Source: Sophora flavescens
Taxonomy: Eukaryota; Streptophyta; Magnoliopsida; Fabales; Fabaceae
Assembly (NCBI GenBank): GCA_030762895.1
Contig: CM061068.1
Coordinates: 74,425,228-74,489,227 of the forward strand
Direction: 5' to 3'
Length of the DNA stretch: 64,000 bases
The position numbers and the translations under genes are program-made. The notes under the pieces were generated by a model, which ran no database searches, was not told the origin of the DNA, and worked only from the letters and a program-made list of their open reading frames with translations. This document shows, piece after piece, positions 22,088 through 33,114 of this stretch (the stretch's first letter is position 1; each line of letters begins with the position of its first letter).

Positions 22088-22379
22088 TTTCTTATTCTCT
22101 CTAATCTTAAACCAAATATTTGGAAGGAGAAGAACAGCAACAAACGAGGACGAGCGGTATGGTGGTGAGGACGAGGGCGGCAGCTGCGACAGCGTAGAAG
22201 ACGTACGGCAGTCTCGATGCAAATGAGGGAGACGGTGCAAATGAGAAGGTTGTGATGAGTGGTGACTGAGAGTAGCTAGGTCGCGTGAAAAGTCTATGGA
22301 GCAAAATTTATGGGATCGAATGAAAAGGGAAAAGTGAAAAGTGAGTGGGAGAGAACAATTTTATTTTTAGGGTAATAAA

Positions 22380-22674
22380 TAGATAGCGTTTTTTTTTTTG
22401 GAAAACGCTATCTTAGATAATGAATAGACAACGTTTCTTTAAGGAAATGCTATCTAAGGATTCGAAATAGATAACGTTTCCTTAAGGAAGCGCTATCTAT
22501 TCTAACCTATCAAATTTTAATAGCGCTTCCTTGACGAAGAGCTATCTTATTCCTAACTTAAGATAGAGCTTGCTTGAGGAAGCGCTATTAAAAGTCTTTC
22601 GTCTCCTTTTCAATAGCGTTTTAGTAAGAAACATTATTAAATGTGCGCTACTAAAACCATTTTCTGTAGTAGTG
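22380..22674. repeat. CACTA right subterminal and terminal repeats
   Basis: Repeated GCGCTATC and GATAGCG motifs in alternating orientation lead to the terminal TTTTCTGTAGTAGTG, the inverted match of the left end. Confidence 0.88.
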
Positions 22675-22913
22675 ATTCTATATGTATAATTTGTTGAAAT
22701 ATCATTATATATGTATAATTTGCTGAAATAGCCTATTTTCTGCAATTAATTCAAACAGTCTAAAGTAGTTTTTTTTTTTTTTGTGTGGAACTGCTCTAAA
22801 GGAGTTGTTTGTGCTATGTTTTAGAAAACGAAAAATAAAAAAGTATTTTTCAATTAAAAATATATGCCTAAAACTTTTAGTATAATTTGATAAGTTTTTT
22901 TTTTTTAAATATA

Positions 22914-23110
22914 GCCAACGAAGGTTGGTCCGATTGGTAAAGATACGGTTCATAACCCACAAAGTCGTGAGTTCGAATCCCACTGTCGATGTGAGAACCT
23001 CATTGGTGGGTAATCTGTAAGTACCTCTGTATGAGGGCTGCGCTGGCCTTGGTGAGCCCCCGGGACCCAACTCACCTAAACTTTTTCTTTCCAAAAAATA
23101 AAATAAAAAA
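22914..23110 (+). mobile_element. tRNA-derived SINE, second family
   Basis: A head with box A-like GGTTGGTCCGATTGGTAA and box B GAGTTCGAATCCC, a body with GGTGGGTAATCTGTAAGTACC and GAGCCCCCGGGACCCAACTC, and an A-rich tail. This is the usual layout of a plant SINE. The sequence differs from the 17079 family. It lies in copy A of the duplicated segment and is absent from copy B. Confidence 0.78.
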
Positions 23111-23137
23111 CTACAACAATATAATTCTTAGTGCCTT

Positions 23138-23141
<4 letters not shown>

Positions 23142-23189
<48 letters not shown>
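23142..23189. repeat. TA microsatellite
   Basis: About 23 units of TA just before the shared TTGATTTTGAAAATAAT block; copy B has only a short ATAT here. Confidence 0.95.
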
Positions 23190-23191
<2 letters not shown>

Positions 23192-23758
23192 ATTTTGAAA
23201 ATAATAAAAATCATATCATAAAAATGTATTTTTCAAAACTTTTCCAAGCTCACCGTAATTCCTTATTTTATTTTTAGAAACTCCTATTTGTTTTGGACAA
23301 AAGTAATTTTGGCAAAAGAGTAATTTTTGAAAATAATAAAAAAGTATATTATAAAAATATATTTTTCAAAACTAATTCATGGACACATTAATTCCCGTTT
23401 CTTATTTTTAGAAACCCCTGCTTGTTTTGAATAAAATTTATTTTGACATCTTGTTTGGTATAGGATGAAAACGTTTACAAGAATTCACTTTTAATATGTT
23501 ATTGTTGTAAAGTTTTTTACACCGATAATTAATTATGAATTATCATTAGTGTATTTTTTAGAATAATTATGATAAGTGTAAAAAAATTAATTATATATCA
23601 CTTTATAATTATTAACGTATAAAAAAACTTTAAACTAGCAATACGTTCCAATTAAATGTTTGAGATTATTTTTCATATGCCTCAAAAGTTTTTTTTTATA
23701 ATTTACTTATAATATTAAGTTACTTGTTAGCATTCTTCAAAATAAAATATACATTTTA

Positions 23759-23898
23759 GCGAAGCAACAAGGAGCTAAAAGAACACATTCGTGTCTGGGT
23801 TTTGGATCATACGCCATCCGAGGTCTCTCAGGCGCTACTTGCTGATGCGATGGCCTTGATGTTTGCTAGAGTGTAGCTTTTGTTTATTTGCCTTTCAT
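23759..23898 (+). pseudogene. coding-like patch, possible terminal exon
   Basis: One frame reads NKELKEHIRVWVLDHTPSEV then SQALLADAMALMFARV and stop at 23873-23875. It has balanced composition unlike the surrounding AT-rich DNA, and an acceptor-like CATTTTAG lies just before it. It is flanked by TACATTTT on both sides (23751-23758 and 23899-23906). Copy B of the segment (about 37660-37690) has one such motif and no patch. I do not recognise the protein. Confidence 0.45.
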
Positions 23899-24150
23899 TA
23901 CATTTTTATCAATTATCAATTCATATAATTTTTTTTAAGTTTTGTACAATTCAAACTACATCCTAAAAAAAAAACAATTCAAACTACACATATTATTTTA
24001 AATTTTCTTATATATCCAAACAGAAAACATTTATCATAATTGATTTAGAAAACTAATTATACAAATAATTATTAAATAATATTTTTCACGTCTAATTCAA
24101 ATACACCCTCTAATTAAGTCAAGTGGTTTTTTAATCAAGTCAAATACATA

Positions 24151-24955
24151 TTCTTAACCAGTATCCTCTTTTTTTTTTTTTGACAGAAACCAACTCATAT
24201 CATATCATTAATTTTTTTTCATTAACAATAGAGAACGCAATACATTCGGTAATATTATCACGAATTTGGATAATAATAATATATGTAGCCATCACTAATA
24301 AAGAGTGATCAACTAAATGGATTTTCCTCCTATCAAACTCTACCAAAGAACTGTTAACATAAGATGATAAAAGACTCCTTCAATTTGAAATAGCAGCCCT
24401 ATAATTAGCTTGGTCCTCTTGAAGGAGACCTAGGACTTCCTCTTTTTGCACCTGGAGTCTGGGAGAGTAACTATAAAATTTAGCTATAAAGAAATATCCT
24501 TCATCATCACGTAAATTGTGATCAAAGTCGATGCTTCGAGCTACCTGCAAGAAAGACTCAATGCACTGTCAATTGTCTTCGACTTTATTTGCATAAACTA
24601 AAAAAAACAAAAATTAAAAAGAGAAAACGACAAAACGCATCTGGCCGATAATACTAAACGAGGTATTTGTAGATAGAAACTGCACACAAGTTAGCCATGC
24701 CTCGGCAGTTCCATTTAAGGAAACTTATGTCTTCTGGCAGACTTGGGAACCAAAACCTACCAATAAAAAATGAAGAGAAATGGAGAGAAACAATTCCATC
24801 ATCTTCTTCATCCAGCAACGATAAACTTTCACAAATGGAGAGAAAAACATAGCTCTCACAAGCGGAGAGAAAAACATCTTAACCACTATCCTTAGAGCAT
24901 TGTTTAACATTTTTTTATAAAAAAGATTGATTGATATGCATGCCGAGTTTAACTT
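24151..24955. other. unassigned sequence between duplicated copies
   Basis: Starts with a T-run (24168-24181) that on the minus strand would be a poly(A) tail, followed by moderately complex sequence, so it may be a retroposed copy inserted in minus orientation. One short minus-strand frame reads like RNase H-era L1 debris (EEVLGLLQEDQANYRAAISN near 24380-24440), but this is weak. No gene, terminal repeat or intact domain is supported. Confidence 0.35.
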
Positions 24956-25038
24956 TGTAACATCCCTGATGTTCCCCACAAACCAACACGGATCTTTTCA
25001 GCATGGTTTGTCCCCACTCACACGCTTCCTGGGAAAAC

Positions 25039-25115
25039 TTCCCAGGAGGTCACCTATCTCAGAATTGCTCCAAGTCAAGCATGCTTAACTGTGGAGTTCT
25101 TAAGTGATGAGCTCC
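25039..25115 (-). promoter_or_regulatory. 5S-rRNA-like Pol III promoter in Cassandra left LTR
   Basis: On the minus strand: AGAACTCCACAGTTAAGCAT (box A), an intermediate element region, then GATAGGTGACCTCCTGGGAAG-like box C. These match the internal control region of plant 5S rRNA in order and spacing. Several substitutions separate it from a true 5S gene, so it is not annotated as rRNA. Confidence 0.88.
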
Positions 25116-25517
25116 CGAAAAGAAGATGCATCTTGTTAGTATAGGTAGTATCAATCAATTCATATAAGCCATCTTCAATTGTATAGTCTCATACCTACAC
25201 AATCTCAGGACCCCTCTCATTCCGGTGTGTAATCGGTTCATTCATGTGTCCCTCCGCCTAGAAGCGTGCCAAGGGCCGCTCCTTGTCCGTACCTTCTTGC
25301 ACCGACGACCACTCCCTGCCCTCGTCAGCCCTGGGTGTCACATGCCCACCAACTTCCGCTTGGTTCGTCCCCGAACCACACCGTACTGGAAGAGGTGTCG
25401 CTCTAATACCATTTGTAACATCCCCGACTGCTCTATGGATTGAAGAATGTCCCCACAAACCAACACGGATCTTTTCAGTGTGCTTTGTCCTCACTCACAC
25501 ACTTCCTGAGAAAACTT

Positions 25518-25590
25518 CCCAGGAGGTCACCCACCCCGTAATTGCTCTCGGTCAAGCACGCTTAACTATAGAGTTCTTAAGTGATGGGCT
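25518..25590 (-). promoter_or_regulatory. 5S-rRNA-like Pol III promoter in Cassandra right LTR
   Basis: Same structure as in the left LTR, with box A AGTTAAGCGTGCTTGACC and a box C closer to the 5S consensus (GGGTGGGTGACCTCCTGGGA). The right LTR is the 5' LTR for this minus-strand element. Confidence 0.87.
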
Positions 25591-25941
25591 CCAGAAAAGA
25601 AGATGAATCTTGTTAGTATAGGTAGTATCAATCAATTCATATAAGTCATCCTCAATTGTATAGTCCCATACCTACACAGTCTCAGGATCCCTCTCATTCC
25701 GATGTGTAATCGGTTCATTCATGTGTCCCTCTACCTATAAGTCTGCCAGGATCCGCTCCTTGTTCGTGCCTTCTTGCACCGGTGACCACTCCCCGCCCTC
25801 ATCAGCCCTGGGTATCACAAACTTTTTTTTTTCAATTAATAATCAACGACATTTTTTATATATATATAAAGTGATTTTTTTTTACATCTTAAACAAAACT
25901 GATCAATGACCATCATCAAATTATACTTCATTAGACATACA

Positions 25942-26142
25942 CATATATATATTTTTTGTAACCATGATATAGGTACGGAGTATCCCCCACTGTTGGTGGT
26001 GACTAATCTCCGTCGGGGAACCTGTTAGGCAAACAAAGTGAGTTCTCCCCTCCCAACAAGGTTTTCTTCATACGCAAGAGTCAGGATTCGAGACCATTTG
26101 CTTAAGGTGTCAAAGTCCTTTACTACTTGGACCAACCACAAG
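25942..26142 (-). mobile_element. probable tRNA-derived SINE (minus strand)
   Basis: Read on the minus strand: head TTGTGGTTGGTCCAAGTAGT with a box-A-like stretch, box-B-like GGTCTCGAATCC, and a body with CCCCGACGGAGATTAGTCAC. It ends in an A-rich tail at 25951-25957. The flanks TTAGACATACACATAT and TTAGACACATAT look like an imperfect target duplication. Confidence 0.62.
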
Positions 26143-27299
26143 TTAGACACATATTTTATTCCAACACAATATAAATAATTCAAACACAAACATTTTTGGG
26201 AAAGTTTTTTTTCATGTGGAAACAACTTAATTTTTATTTTGGAAAAAAAAATAGTGTTTGGATTTAATACAATATATTTGTCTAACCTGATTAGACTATG
26301 AAAAAAAAAATCTTTATGAAAAATGATTTTCAGTAAAACTTATTTAATAAAAACCATTTGATTGTTTTCGGAGTTTAGTTTTAATACATAGTCATTATAA
26401 AGTTTTTTTTTTGGGTTAAATTATAAAGTTTCTTTTATACTATGAATCAATCACATATACTAACGTGTGACTTTTAAGATAGTTATTATGAATGTTAAGC
26501 ATTTTTATCATATGTTAATATATGATTAATTGAAACTGTAAAAAATCTTCACATTAAAAATAAATCCTTATTGGGAGTTATTATAAGGTGGATTGTAACG
26601 CCCCCCCCCCCCAGAGAATTACTAAGTAACACATGCGGAAGTAAATTAAAAGATAATTTGCTGGTTGCTTTCGGAAAATTTGTTTTTTTTTTAAGTCAGA
26701 AAACTGGGGTATAAAATTTTCTTCAATAAAGATAACTATGAAATCCATCATACATACATTTAAAACGTAAAGTCACGTTCGTAAAAAAGTTACCATGACA
26801 TACAACATTTCTCTAAGTTCCACTTTCGAAAGAAAAATTCAAACTACAGATGGATGTATATAACACTACATTTACCGACCTCTCTAGATACACAACCCAA
26901 CTCAGACTCCTAAGCTAGTCATTTTATCAAATATTCATTGGAGTGACCCCCAATCAGAATACTTTCCCAACCTCTAACACTAGGTCTTCAAGTGACTTAG
27001 AAAGACTCCTCTGCAACATCGGTACTGGAGTACCAAGGTACTACAGCAAAACCCGAAGAGACCTGATATAACTGTAAGAGTGAGATACCATCATAAGATA
27101 TATCCCACAACAACCATATACATGATACATACATCACATAATCATATAAGCAGTTAAATCATGCATATACACAATATAACAGTGTTATATCAAAGGGTCT
27201 CAAACCCGCACAGTCAATCTTTGAAAATATGCATGGCACTTCAATATCAGGCTCTAACTTAATCTCCGGAGATCCCAACATCCTCAAATGAGTTGATCA

Positions 27300-27500
27300 G
27301 GCTCGATAAACCGTCTCATTGGCTAGCTAAGCACAACGATAATACACCGTCTCATTGGTCATTTAGGTACAACGATAATACACCGTCTCATTGGCCATTT
27401 AGGCACAACGATTATGCACGCCGTTTCATTGTCCATTTAGGCACAATGATACACGTACACCGTCTCGTTGTCCATTTTAAGAACAACGATAATACACCGT
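27300..27500. repeat. 36-bp minisatellite, first copy
   Basis: Units of ACACCGTCTCATTGGCCATT plus TAGGCACAACGATAAT, about three good copies followed by degenerate ones. Confidence 0.9.
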
Positions 27501-28189
27501 CACATGATACCTTTCCTGTTAGGTCTCACGTTAAAACCACGTCAGGCACGTCTGCCGTAAATGCAAATGTAAAACATTTAGTTCTCGATGTTTGCTTTGT
27601 GTTCGTTCTCATTCGCTGTCGCAGCTCAAAGCTAACGACTTAATCATCATTTCTCCATCACTTGAAAACTTAGAAGCATAGGACACACAGTCCGAATGCT
27701 CAATCACAACACCCGAGACCGATGCACCAGTCCTAGGCTTGTGGTCGTAGAAAACAACATTCACCTTTAACAACGTTCATCACAACGTGGTTAGGACACG
27801 CAGTCCACAACAACGAAATCAGAACGCACTGTCCTCGATTTCGAGAATTGGACTCTCAGTCCAGAACATCATGAATAGGACCCATGGTCCCGAATTAACA
27901 CTGATCCAAGATCAAGTGCGTATAACTGAATACCAACAAAACCCGAAGAGACCTGATATAACTGTAAGAGTGAGATACCATCATAAGATATATCCCACAA
28001 AAACCATATACATGATACATACATCACATAATCATATAAGCAGTTAAATCATGCATATACACAATATAACAGTGTTATATCCAAGGGTCTCAAACCCGCA
28101 CCGTCAATCTTTGAAAATATGCATGGCACTTCAATATCAGGCTCTAACTTAATCTCCGGAGATACCAACATCCTCAAATGAGTTGATCA

Positions 28190-28430
28190 GGCTCGATACA
28201 CCGTCTCATTGGCTAGCTAAGCACAACGATAATACACCGTCTCATTGGCCATTTAGGCACAACGATAATACACCGTCTCATTGGCCATTTAGGCGCAACG
28301 ATAATACACCGTCTCATTGGCCATTTAGGCACAACGATTATGCACGTCGTTTCATTGTCCATTTAGGCACAACGATACACGTACACCGTATCGTTGTCCA
28401 TTTTAAGAACAACGATAATACACCGTCACA
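28190..28430. repeat. 36-bp minisatellite, second copy
   Basis: Same unit as at 27300 with one unit more; it belongs to the second half of the 890-bp LTR duplication. Confidence 0.9.
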
Positions 28431-31114
28431 TGATACCTTTCCTGTTAAGGAAACACGTTAAAACCACGTCGGGCACGTCTGCCGTAAATGCAAATGTAAA
28501 ACATTTAGTTCTTGATGTTTTCTTTGTGTTCGTTCTCATTCGCTGTCGCAGCTCAAAGCTAACGACTTAATCATCATTTCTCCATCACTTAAAAACTTAG
28601 AAGCATATGACACACAGTCCGAATTCTTAATCACAACACCCGAGACCGATGCACTAGTCCTAGGCTTGTGGTCGTAGAAAACAACATTCACCTTTAACAA
28701 CGTTCATCACAACGTGGTTAGGACACACAGTCCACAACAACGAAATCAGAACGCACTGTCCTCGATTTCGATAATTGGACTCTCAGTCCAGAACATCATG
28801 AATAGGACCCATGGTCCCGAATTAACACTGATCCAAGATCACGTGCGTATAACTGAATACTAGAGGCGACGTCTCGCGTACTAGATTCTCTTTCTTAAGT
28901 ACTTATTTTTCGTTTAGTGAAAATCAAATTCAAAACCGAATCCTCGATAACCTATCCAGGCTATCGGAAAGTTTCTAAAACATTTAGGAGAAAACCTTTT
29001 GTTTGAAAATCTTTTATAAACCATCTTTGAAATACTTTTATCTTTGAAAATTCCCAATAGGATATTGTCAAATAATCTTGAAAGTTTTCACTTGAAGACA
29101 CATAGTTCGAAAATGATTTTTATCCTGTATAATAATGGTTCACGAAAACCATTTCAACATTTAAAACAAGTACTTTAAGTTAATGAGCTTTTGGAAAAGA
29201 ACACCAATCCCTTCATCTTCAAAGCTTATTAAGGTTTTTAATCCTTATAACAGTTGAGCACAAACACAAGTCTGGCTTAGTAAACTTTCAATCAACAGCA
29301 GTATATATTATCAGTTCAATACTAATATCACAGTTGAAAGCAGTTCATCACAGATATGCATTATAACATTTAGAACAAGCACAGTTCAACATCAGATAAT
29401 AACATAACAATTCAAGTACATTAGATAACCAAGTAAGCTCAATCAACATATAAATATCCAGTTAAACACATACAGACATGCATACAGTTATTGACTATCT
29501 TTAGGAAATCCCCTCTTACCTCACGTCAGAGTTAAGAGTTTTGGATTTGAAAAAGAAGTTTCACGAACATCCTCGCTTCTCCGACGATGGAAATCTAAGG
29601 TAACCAACATAAAATCATGAGTTAAAAAAAAGAAATCAACTCGAAAACACTAACCACAAGGTATAGGTTCGGTTCATACAATAAACTAGGATTAGGGGTT
29701 TCCGAAATTTATGCGACTCTTGGATTTATGATCCTTAAGTGCTAGAAGTTCATAAACAACAATCTTTTAACAAAGTTGAATTAAAAATCCCACTAAGTAC
29801 TTGACTTAGGGTTTCGGCCAAGCATAGATAAATATGATAGGAATTTCTAAACTTTCCAATCTCTTTAGGTTATCATCCTTACATAGTAAGGAGCTTGAAA
29901 CCATGATCATTTTGGAAAACAAAACTTAAACACCATTGCCTTAAAACTCATTGGTTTTGGTCTTTGCATAAAAATAGGGTAAAATCTTTAAACTTTCCAA
30001 TCACTTAGACATAGCATCCTTTAACATAAAGGAGCCTTGGTCCATGATCATCTTGGAATAGAACTCAAATACAAGTCCATACAAGCAAAGTTAAACAAAA
30101 CCCACCAAAACCAAAAAGCATGGTTTCGGCCTCACCAAGAAAATAGGGTTAGAAATTTTTGTTTTACACAAACTTTTAGTATGTTGTATTAGGAGTAAAA
30201 ATAAGAACATAGAAATTGGTTTCAACTCAAACGGAGTTTTCTACCATTTTTAAGAGATTTTAGACGTTTGAATGCTTAAAGGAAACTTAAAGCAAAAGTA
30301 TGAACATAAAGACAAGAACGTGAAAAATAAACAACATAGGATCATTACCCTCAACAATATGAAGAACTTTGATGAAGAACTTAAAGTAAAAAGCTTGATA
30401 AAAAGATGGACTTTAGAAGAGAGAAGAAGAAGAAATGTAATAAGGTGTAAAGGTGAGAAAATGGAGGAAAAGTGATGAAGTGTGGAAACGAAGAGTATTT
30501 ATAGAGATTGAGAGAGAGTGGCACGGTTTTGGAGAGTAAGAAAGAAGAGAAAAAGAAGGTTTTTCTTGTAGGGAAAGAAAGAAGGTAAGGTGTGGTAAGG
30601 TGGAGGTATGGTGTGGAGGTAAGGTTGGAGAGAGAATGTAAGAAAAGTGAGATTTTGAAAAAAGTCAAGATTTACTTTTTGAGGTGTGTCATAGCCTTCA
30701 TATAAAGTCACTTCATATCACTTCATCCTCTTGATGCCCTGCTCCATTGCGTACCAGATGACTTCCCCGATCGTATCTCTCGACGATTTCGCCCGGGAAA
30801 TCCCTAAGATTTGGCCCCGAACAAGATTTTTCGAAAAACTCCAAACCCACACAAAACATCACAAAAACACTAACCGTCTTGTTCACGAATTAAGATTTGG
30901 TCTCTAGCTCAGTAAACTTGTACTGGCTGTGAGAACGCAGACCGGCTTCCGTCTGAATTTTCAACCGAAATTTTTACCGTAACTTCATATGATATAACAA
31001 CACAAGAAAATGATTTTAGTTTGATTAAAATCATCCTCTGGGTTTAATCTAAAATAAACACATTTAAATATGTATTTACTGCTACAGAAAGCATAGGAAA
31101 AACAGGGTGTTACA

Positions 31115-31155
31115 ATACTACCCCTCTAAAGAGAATTTCGTCCTCGAAATTACGT
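31115..31155 (-). other. Gypsy polypurine tract region
   Basis: The minus strand reads a palindrome-like TTTCGAGGACGAAATTC followed by a G-rich GAGGGGTAGTAT directly before the LTR start TGTAACACCC. This arrangement is typical of Tekay/Del-type Gypsy elements. Confidence 0.85.
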
Positions 31156-31754
31156 AACTTGAAACTAAACAGGATCTCTCACTATCAAGATCATACTATC
31201 AGAAGAAAGTATCTAAAAGAACTTCATCGATCCAAAAGAATACAGAAACATCCAGTGTATGAAGATCCTTTACTATATTCAGGGAGGTAAAAATGTATGA
31301 TCGGTACAAGTTTACAAACATGAATCTAAAAAGTTCCTCCTTTCACTAGAATTTCCTGGTCAACAATTTAAAAGACCAACAATTTGATAAGAATTCAAAC
31401 TGAATCACCTCCACCAAAAGTAAAAGTGATTAGATTAAGTTTCATCAAGAAACTTCTTTTATAAACATACCCATCCCGTGCAACAACAAGGCAATCCACA
31501 ACTCTAGGAAAAGAAAGATTGGATCCAAAGTCTAAACTGACCGTAATAGTCAAAAAGAGAAGGGAACTGGAATAAATTTCTTAAAGAGACTTTCATTCCC
31601 GAAATTCATAAGAAACATACATTCACTGGAACGACTAGTATCATAGGAGACCCTAGAGAGTCAAATACTTAAGGGCGTCAAAACACGATTATACTTAGAA
31701 TCCTATTACAACTTAGAATTATAGACTACTGCCATAAGACCTTCAAATTGCACA
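31156..31754. other. noncoding internal region of gag-only Gypsy
   Basis: About 600 bp between the gag end and the polypurine tract with no open frame of note and no pol motifs. It marks where protease, RT, RNase H and integrase are missing. Confidence 0.7.
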
Positions 31755-32932
31755 CTACTTCTGTCGTAAAAGATCATCATATTGTGAAGCTCCAGCGCCA
31801 GCCATGGTGTAAACTCTTCCCTTTGTCGTGGGTCTATCAGTTCCTAAGGTGTTGACAGCCCTTTCAAACCTTGGTGCATTACAATCCCTTGACAAGTGTC
31901 CTATTTGTCCACAGTTGTAACATTTCGTTCCCTTGTGTGGGCAAACATCAGGCATGTGATATGGGTTTCCACACTTGTAACATCTTCTAAATTGGCCTCG
32001 GTTTTGGTTCTGTTGGCCCCCACTTCCCGATTCAGAATTATCATAACGATGTTGTTGTTGATTCTGGTCATTCCCTTGTGGTCGGAAGTAAGGTTCCCTC
32101 CGATGCTGCTTCCCTTTTGATTCTGATTTTGATATTGGTCTTTGGAATGAGTGGGTCCTGCAACAGTTTCTCTGTTGCCTCTTTCCTTCCTCATTAGTTC
32201 CACTTTTCTACACTTCTCTACTAAGGCTTGGAAATTCCGGATTTCCAATGGCATCACAGATTCCTTGATCTCGAAGCGAAGACCGGCTTCGAACTTTTCA
32301 CACTTCCACTCCTCATCGGGGTTGTTCTAGAAAAAGCGAAAATATTTGGCAAGGGACTCAAACCTTGCCGCATATTCCCCCACTGTCATGTCCCGCTGAC
32401 TCAGCCTCGGGAATTCTTGCTCTTTCTCTGTCCGAGCACTCTAGGGAAAATATTTGTCCAGAAATTTGTTGTGAAATACTCCCCAAGTGATTGCCTGATG
32501 CTCAGCTACCAGTAGTTGTCTGGTGCCCTCCCACCAGTATTCAGCATCTCCAATCAGTTGGAATGTTGCATAAGGCACCTTTGCTCCCTCTGGGGTGTGC
32601 ACCAGCTCAAAGATCTTCTCCAGCTCTTGAATCCAAAGATCAACCTTTATTGGATCCACGTCTCCATCAAACTGCGATGGATTCTGACGTCGGAAAGCGT
32701 CCAGATGCCTTCCCTCTGCAGCTTGTTCTGCCCTTTGTTGCTCCTGTTGGTTCTGGGCAGCAGCATTAGCCATCTGAAGAGCTATGGCAGCATCAACGTC
32801 AGCCAAAGCTTGGGCAGCGAAGTCCATCCGGCCGTCATAATTCGCATTCAAGTTGGTACGACCGCCAATAGGACCACGTCCACGACCGCGTCCACGTCCT
32901 CGTCCACGTCCACCTTCTGGTGTTGGTTCCAT
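31755..32932 (-). pseudogene. Gypsy gag with two amber codons
   Basis: Starts MEPTPEGG at 32932, with an Arg/Gly repeat region, MDFAAQALADVDAAIALQ, WIQELEKIFELV and YWWEGTR: the Retrotrans_gag capsid domain. In-frame TAG codons occur at 32441-32443 (after DKYFP) and about 32326-32328 (after YFRFF). The same frame then continues to about 31901. A shift leads to the zinc knuckle CYNCGQIGHLSRDC and RVYTMAGAGASQYDD, ending at 31755. It resembles the gag at 8831-9710 but is less damaged. Confidence 0.9.
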
Positions 32933-33100
32933 AACTGACCTGCCGAACAAATCAGTCAGGCCACAACCAGAAAATGAAACTTGTAAAGGTGTATCAACAC
33001 AAATTACTTCTAAGAAAAAATCCAAATAAAACTTAATTCATAGAAAACACAATGTCAACACAACAGACTTATTTCCCAAAGATCCCGAAAGACTCGACCA

Positions 33101-33112
33101 GCTCTGATACCA
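33101..33112 (-). other. Gypsy primer-binding site
   Basis: The complement is TGGTATCAGAGC, an exact initiator tRNA-Met match, two bases from the LTR at 33115. Confidence 0.93.
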
Positions 33113-33114
33113 CC

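Larger units (their letters stand above)
17276..22674. mobile_element. CACTA (EnSpm/CMC) transposon carrying host gene fragments
   Basis: A 5399-bp element with termini CACTACTACAGAAAA and TTTTCTGTAGTAGTG, flanked by the 3-bp target duplication ATT (17273-17275 and 22675-22677). Subterminal zones (17290-17530 and 22380-22660) hold many direct and inverted copies of an AGCGCT-containing motif, the usual transposase-binding architecture. No transposase is visible, so it is non-autonomous. The interior holds minus-strand pieces resembling a DCD-domain gene, a RING-finger gene and the first exon of SEC3, together with intron sequence, plus a hAT insertion at 19258-20165. Retained introns imply capture at the DNA level. 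This is a Pack-CACTA-like arrangement. Confidence 0.92.
16552..24150. repeat. segmental duplication, copy A (AT-rich, with insertions)
   Basis: The non-transposon parts 16552-17078, 22675-22913 and 23190-24150 match, in the same order, parts of 26262-26593, 36741-37742 and 43695-44110. Shared landmarks are ATGATTTTCAG-type tracts followed by TAAAGTTTCTTTTATACTAT, then TTGATTTTGAAAATAATAAA, and then CAATTCAAACTACACATATT with ATATCCAAACAGAAAACA. The copies differ by many substitutions, indels and every large insertion. No open gene is seen in the shared sequence. Confidence 0.8.
24956..25819 (-). mobile_element. Cassandra-type TRIM retrotransposon
   Basis: An 864-bp element with LTRs 24956-25342 and 25414-25819 (both TGTAACATCCC..ATCACA or GTCACA), 71 bp of internal sequence and an exact 5-bp duplication AACTT (24951-24955 and 25820-25824). 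The internal part ends in a tRNA-Met-type primer site (25400-25411). Both LTRs contain a minus-strand 5S-rRNA-like segment, the hallmark of Cassandra. It has no coding capacity, so mobilisation would need another element's proteins. Confidence 0.93.
26594..31114 (-). repeat. 3' LTR of gag-only Gypsy, with internal tandem duplication
   Basis: 4521 bp, 900 bp longer than its partner. The excess is a direct duplication of roughly 890 bp: 27043-27932 and 27933-28860 repeat the same sequence (both start AACCCGAAGAGACCTGATAT and end GTGCGTATAACTGAATAC). The partner LTR has a single copy at 33550-34490. The second unit carries one extra 36-bp repeat. No real genes; the frames over the 36-bp repeats are artefacts. 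Confidence 0.9.

Noticed and set aside
22914..22990. tRNA gene
   Set aside because: Box A and B are present but there is no cloverleaf, and an A-tailed body follows; it is a SINE head.
25039..25115. 5S rRNA gene
   Set aside because: Only the internal promoter part resembles 5S and it sits in a Cassandra LTR, duplicated in the partner LTR.
27293..28461. His/Asn/Pro-rich repeat ORFs
   Set aside because: They translate the 36-bp minisatellite inside the LTR and are duplicated with it.
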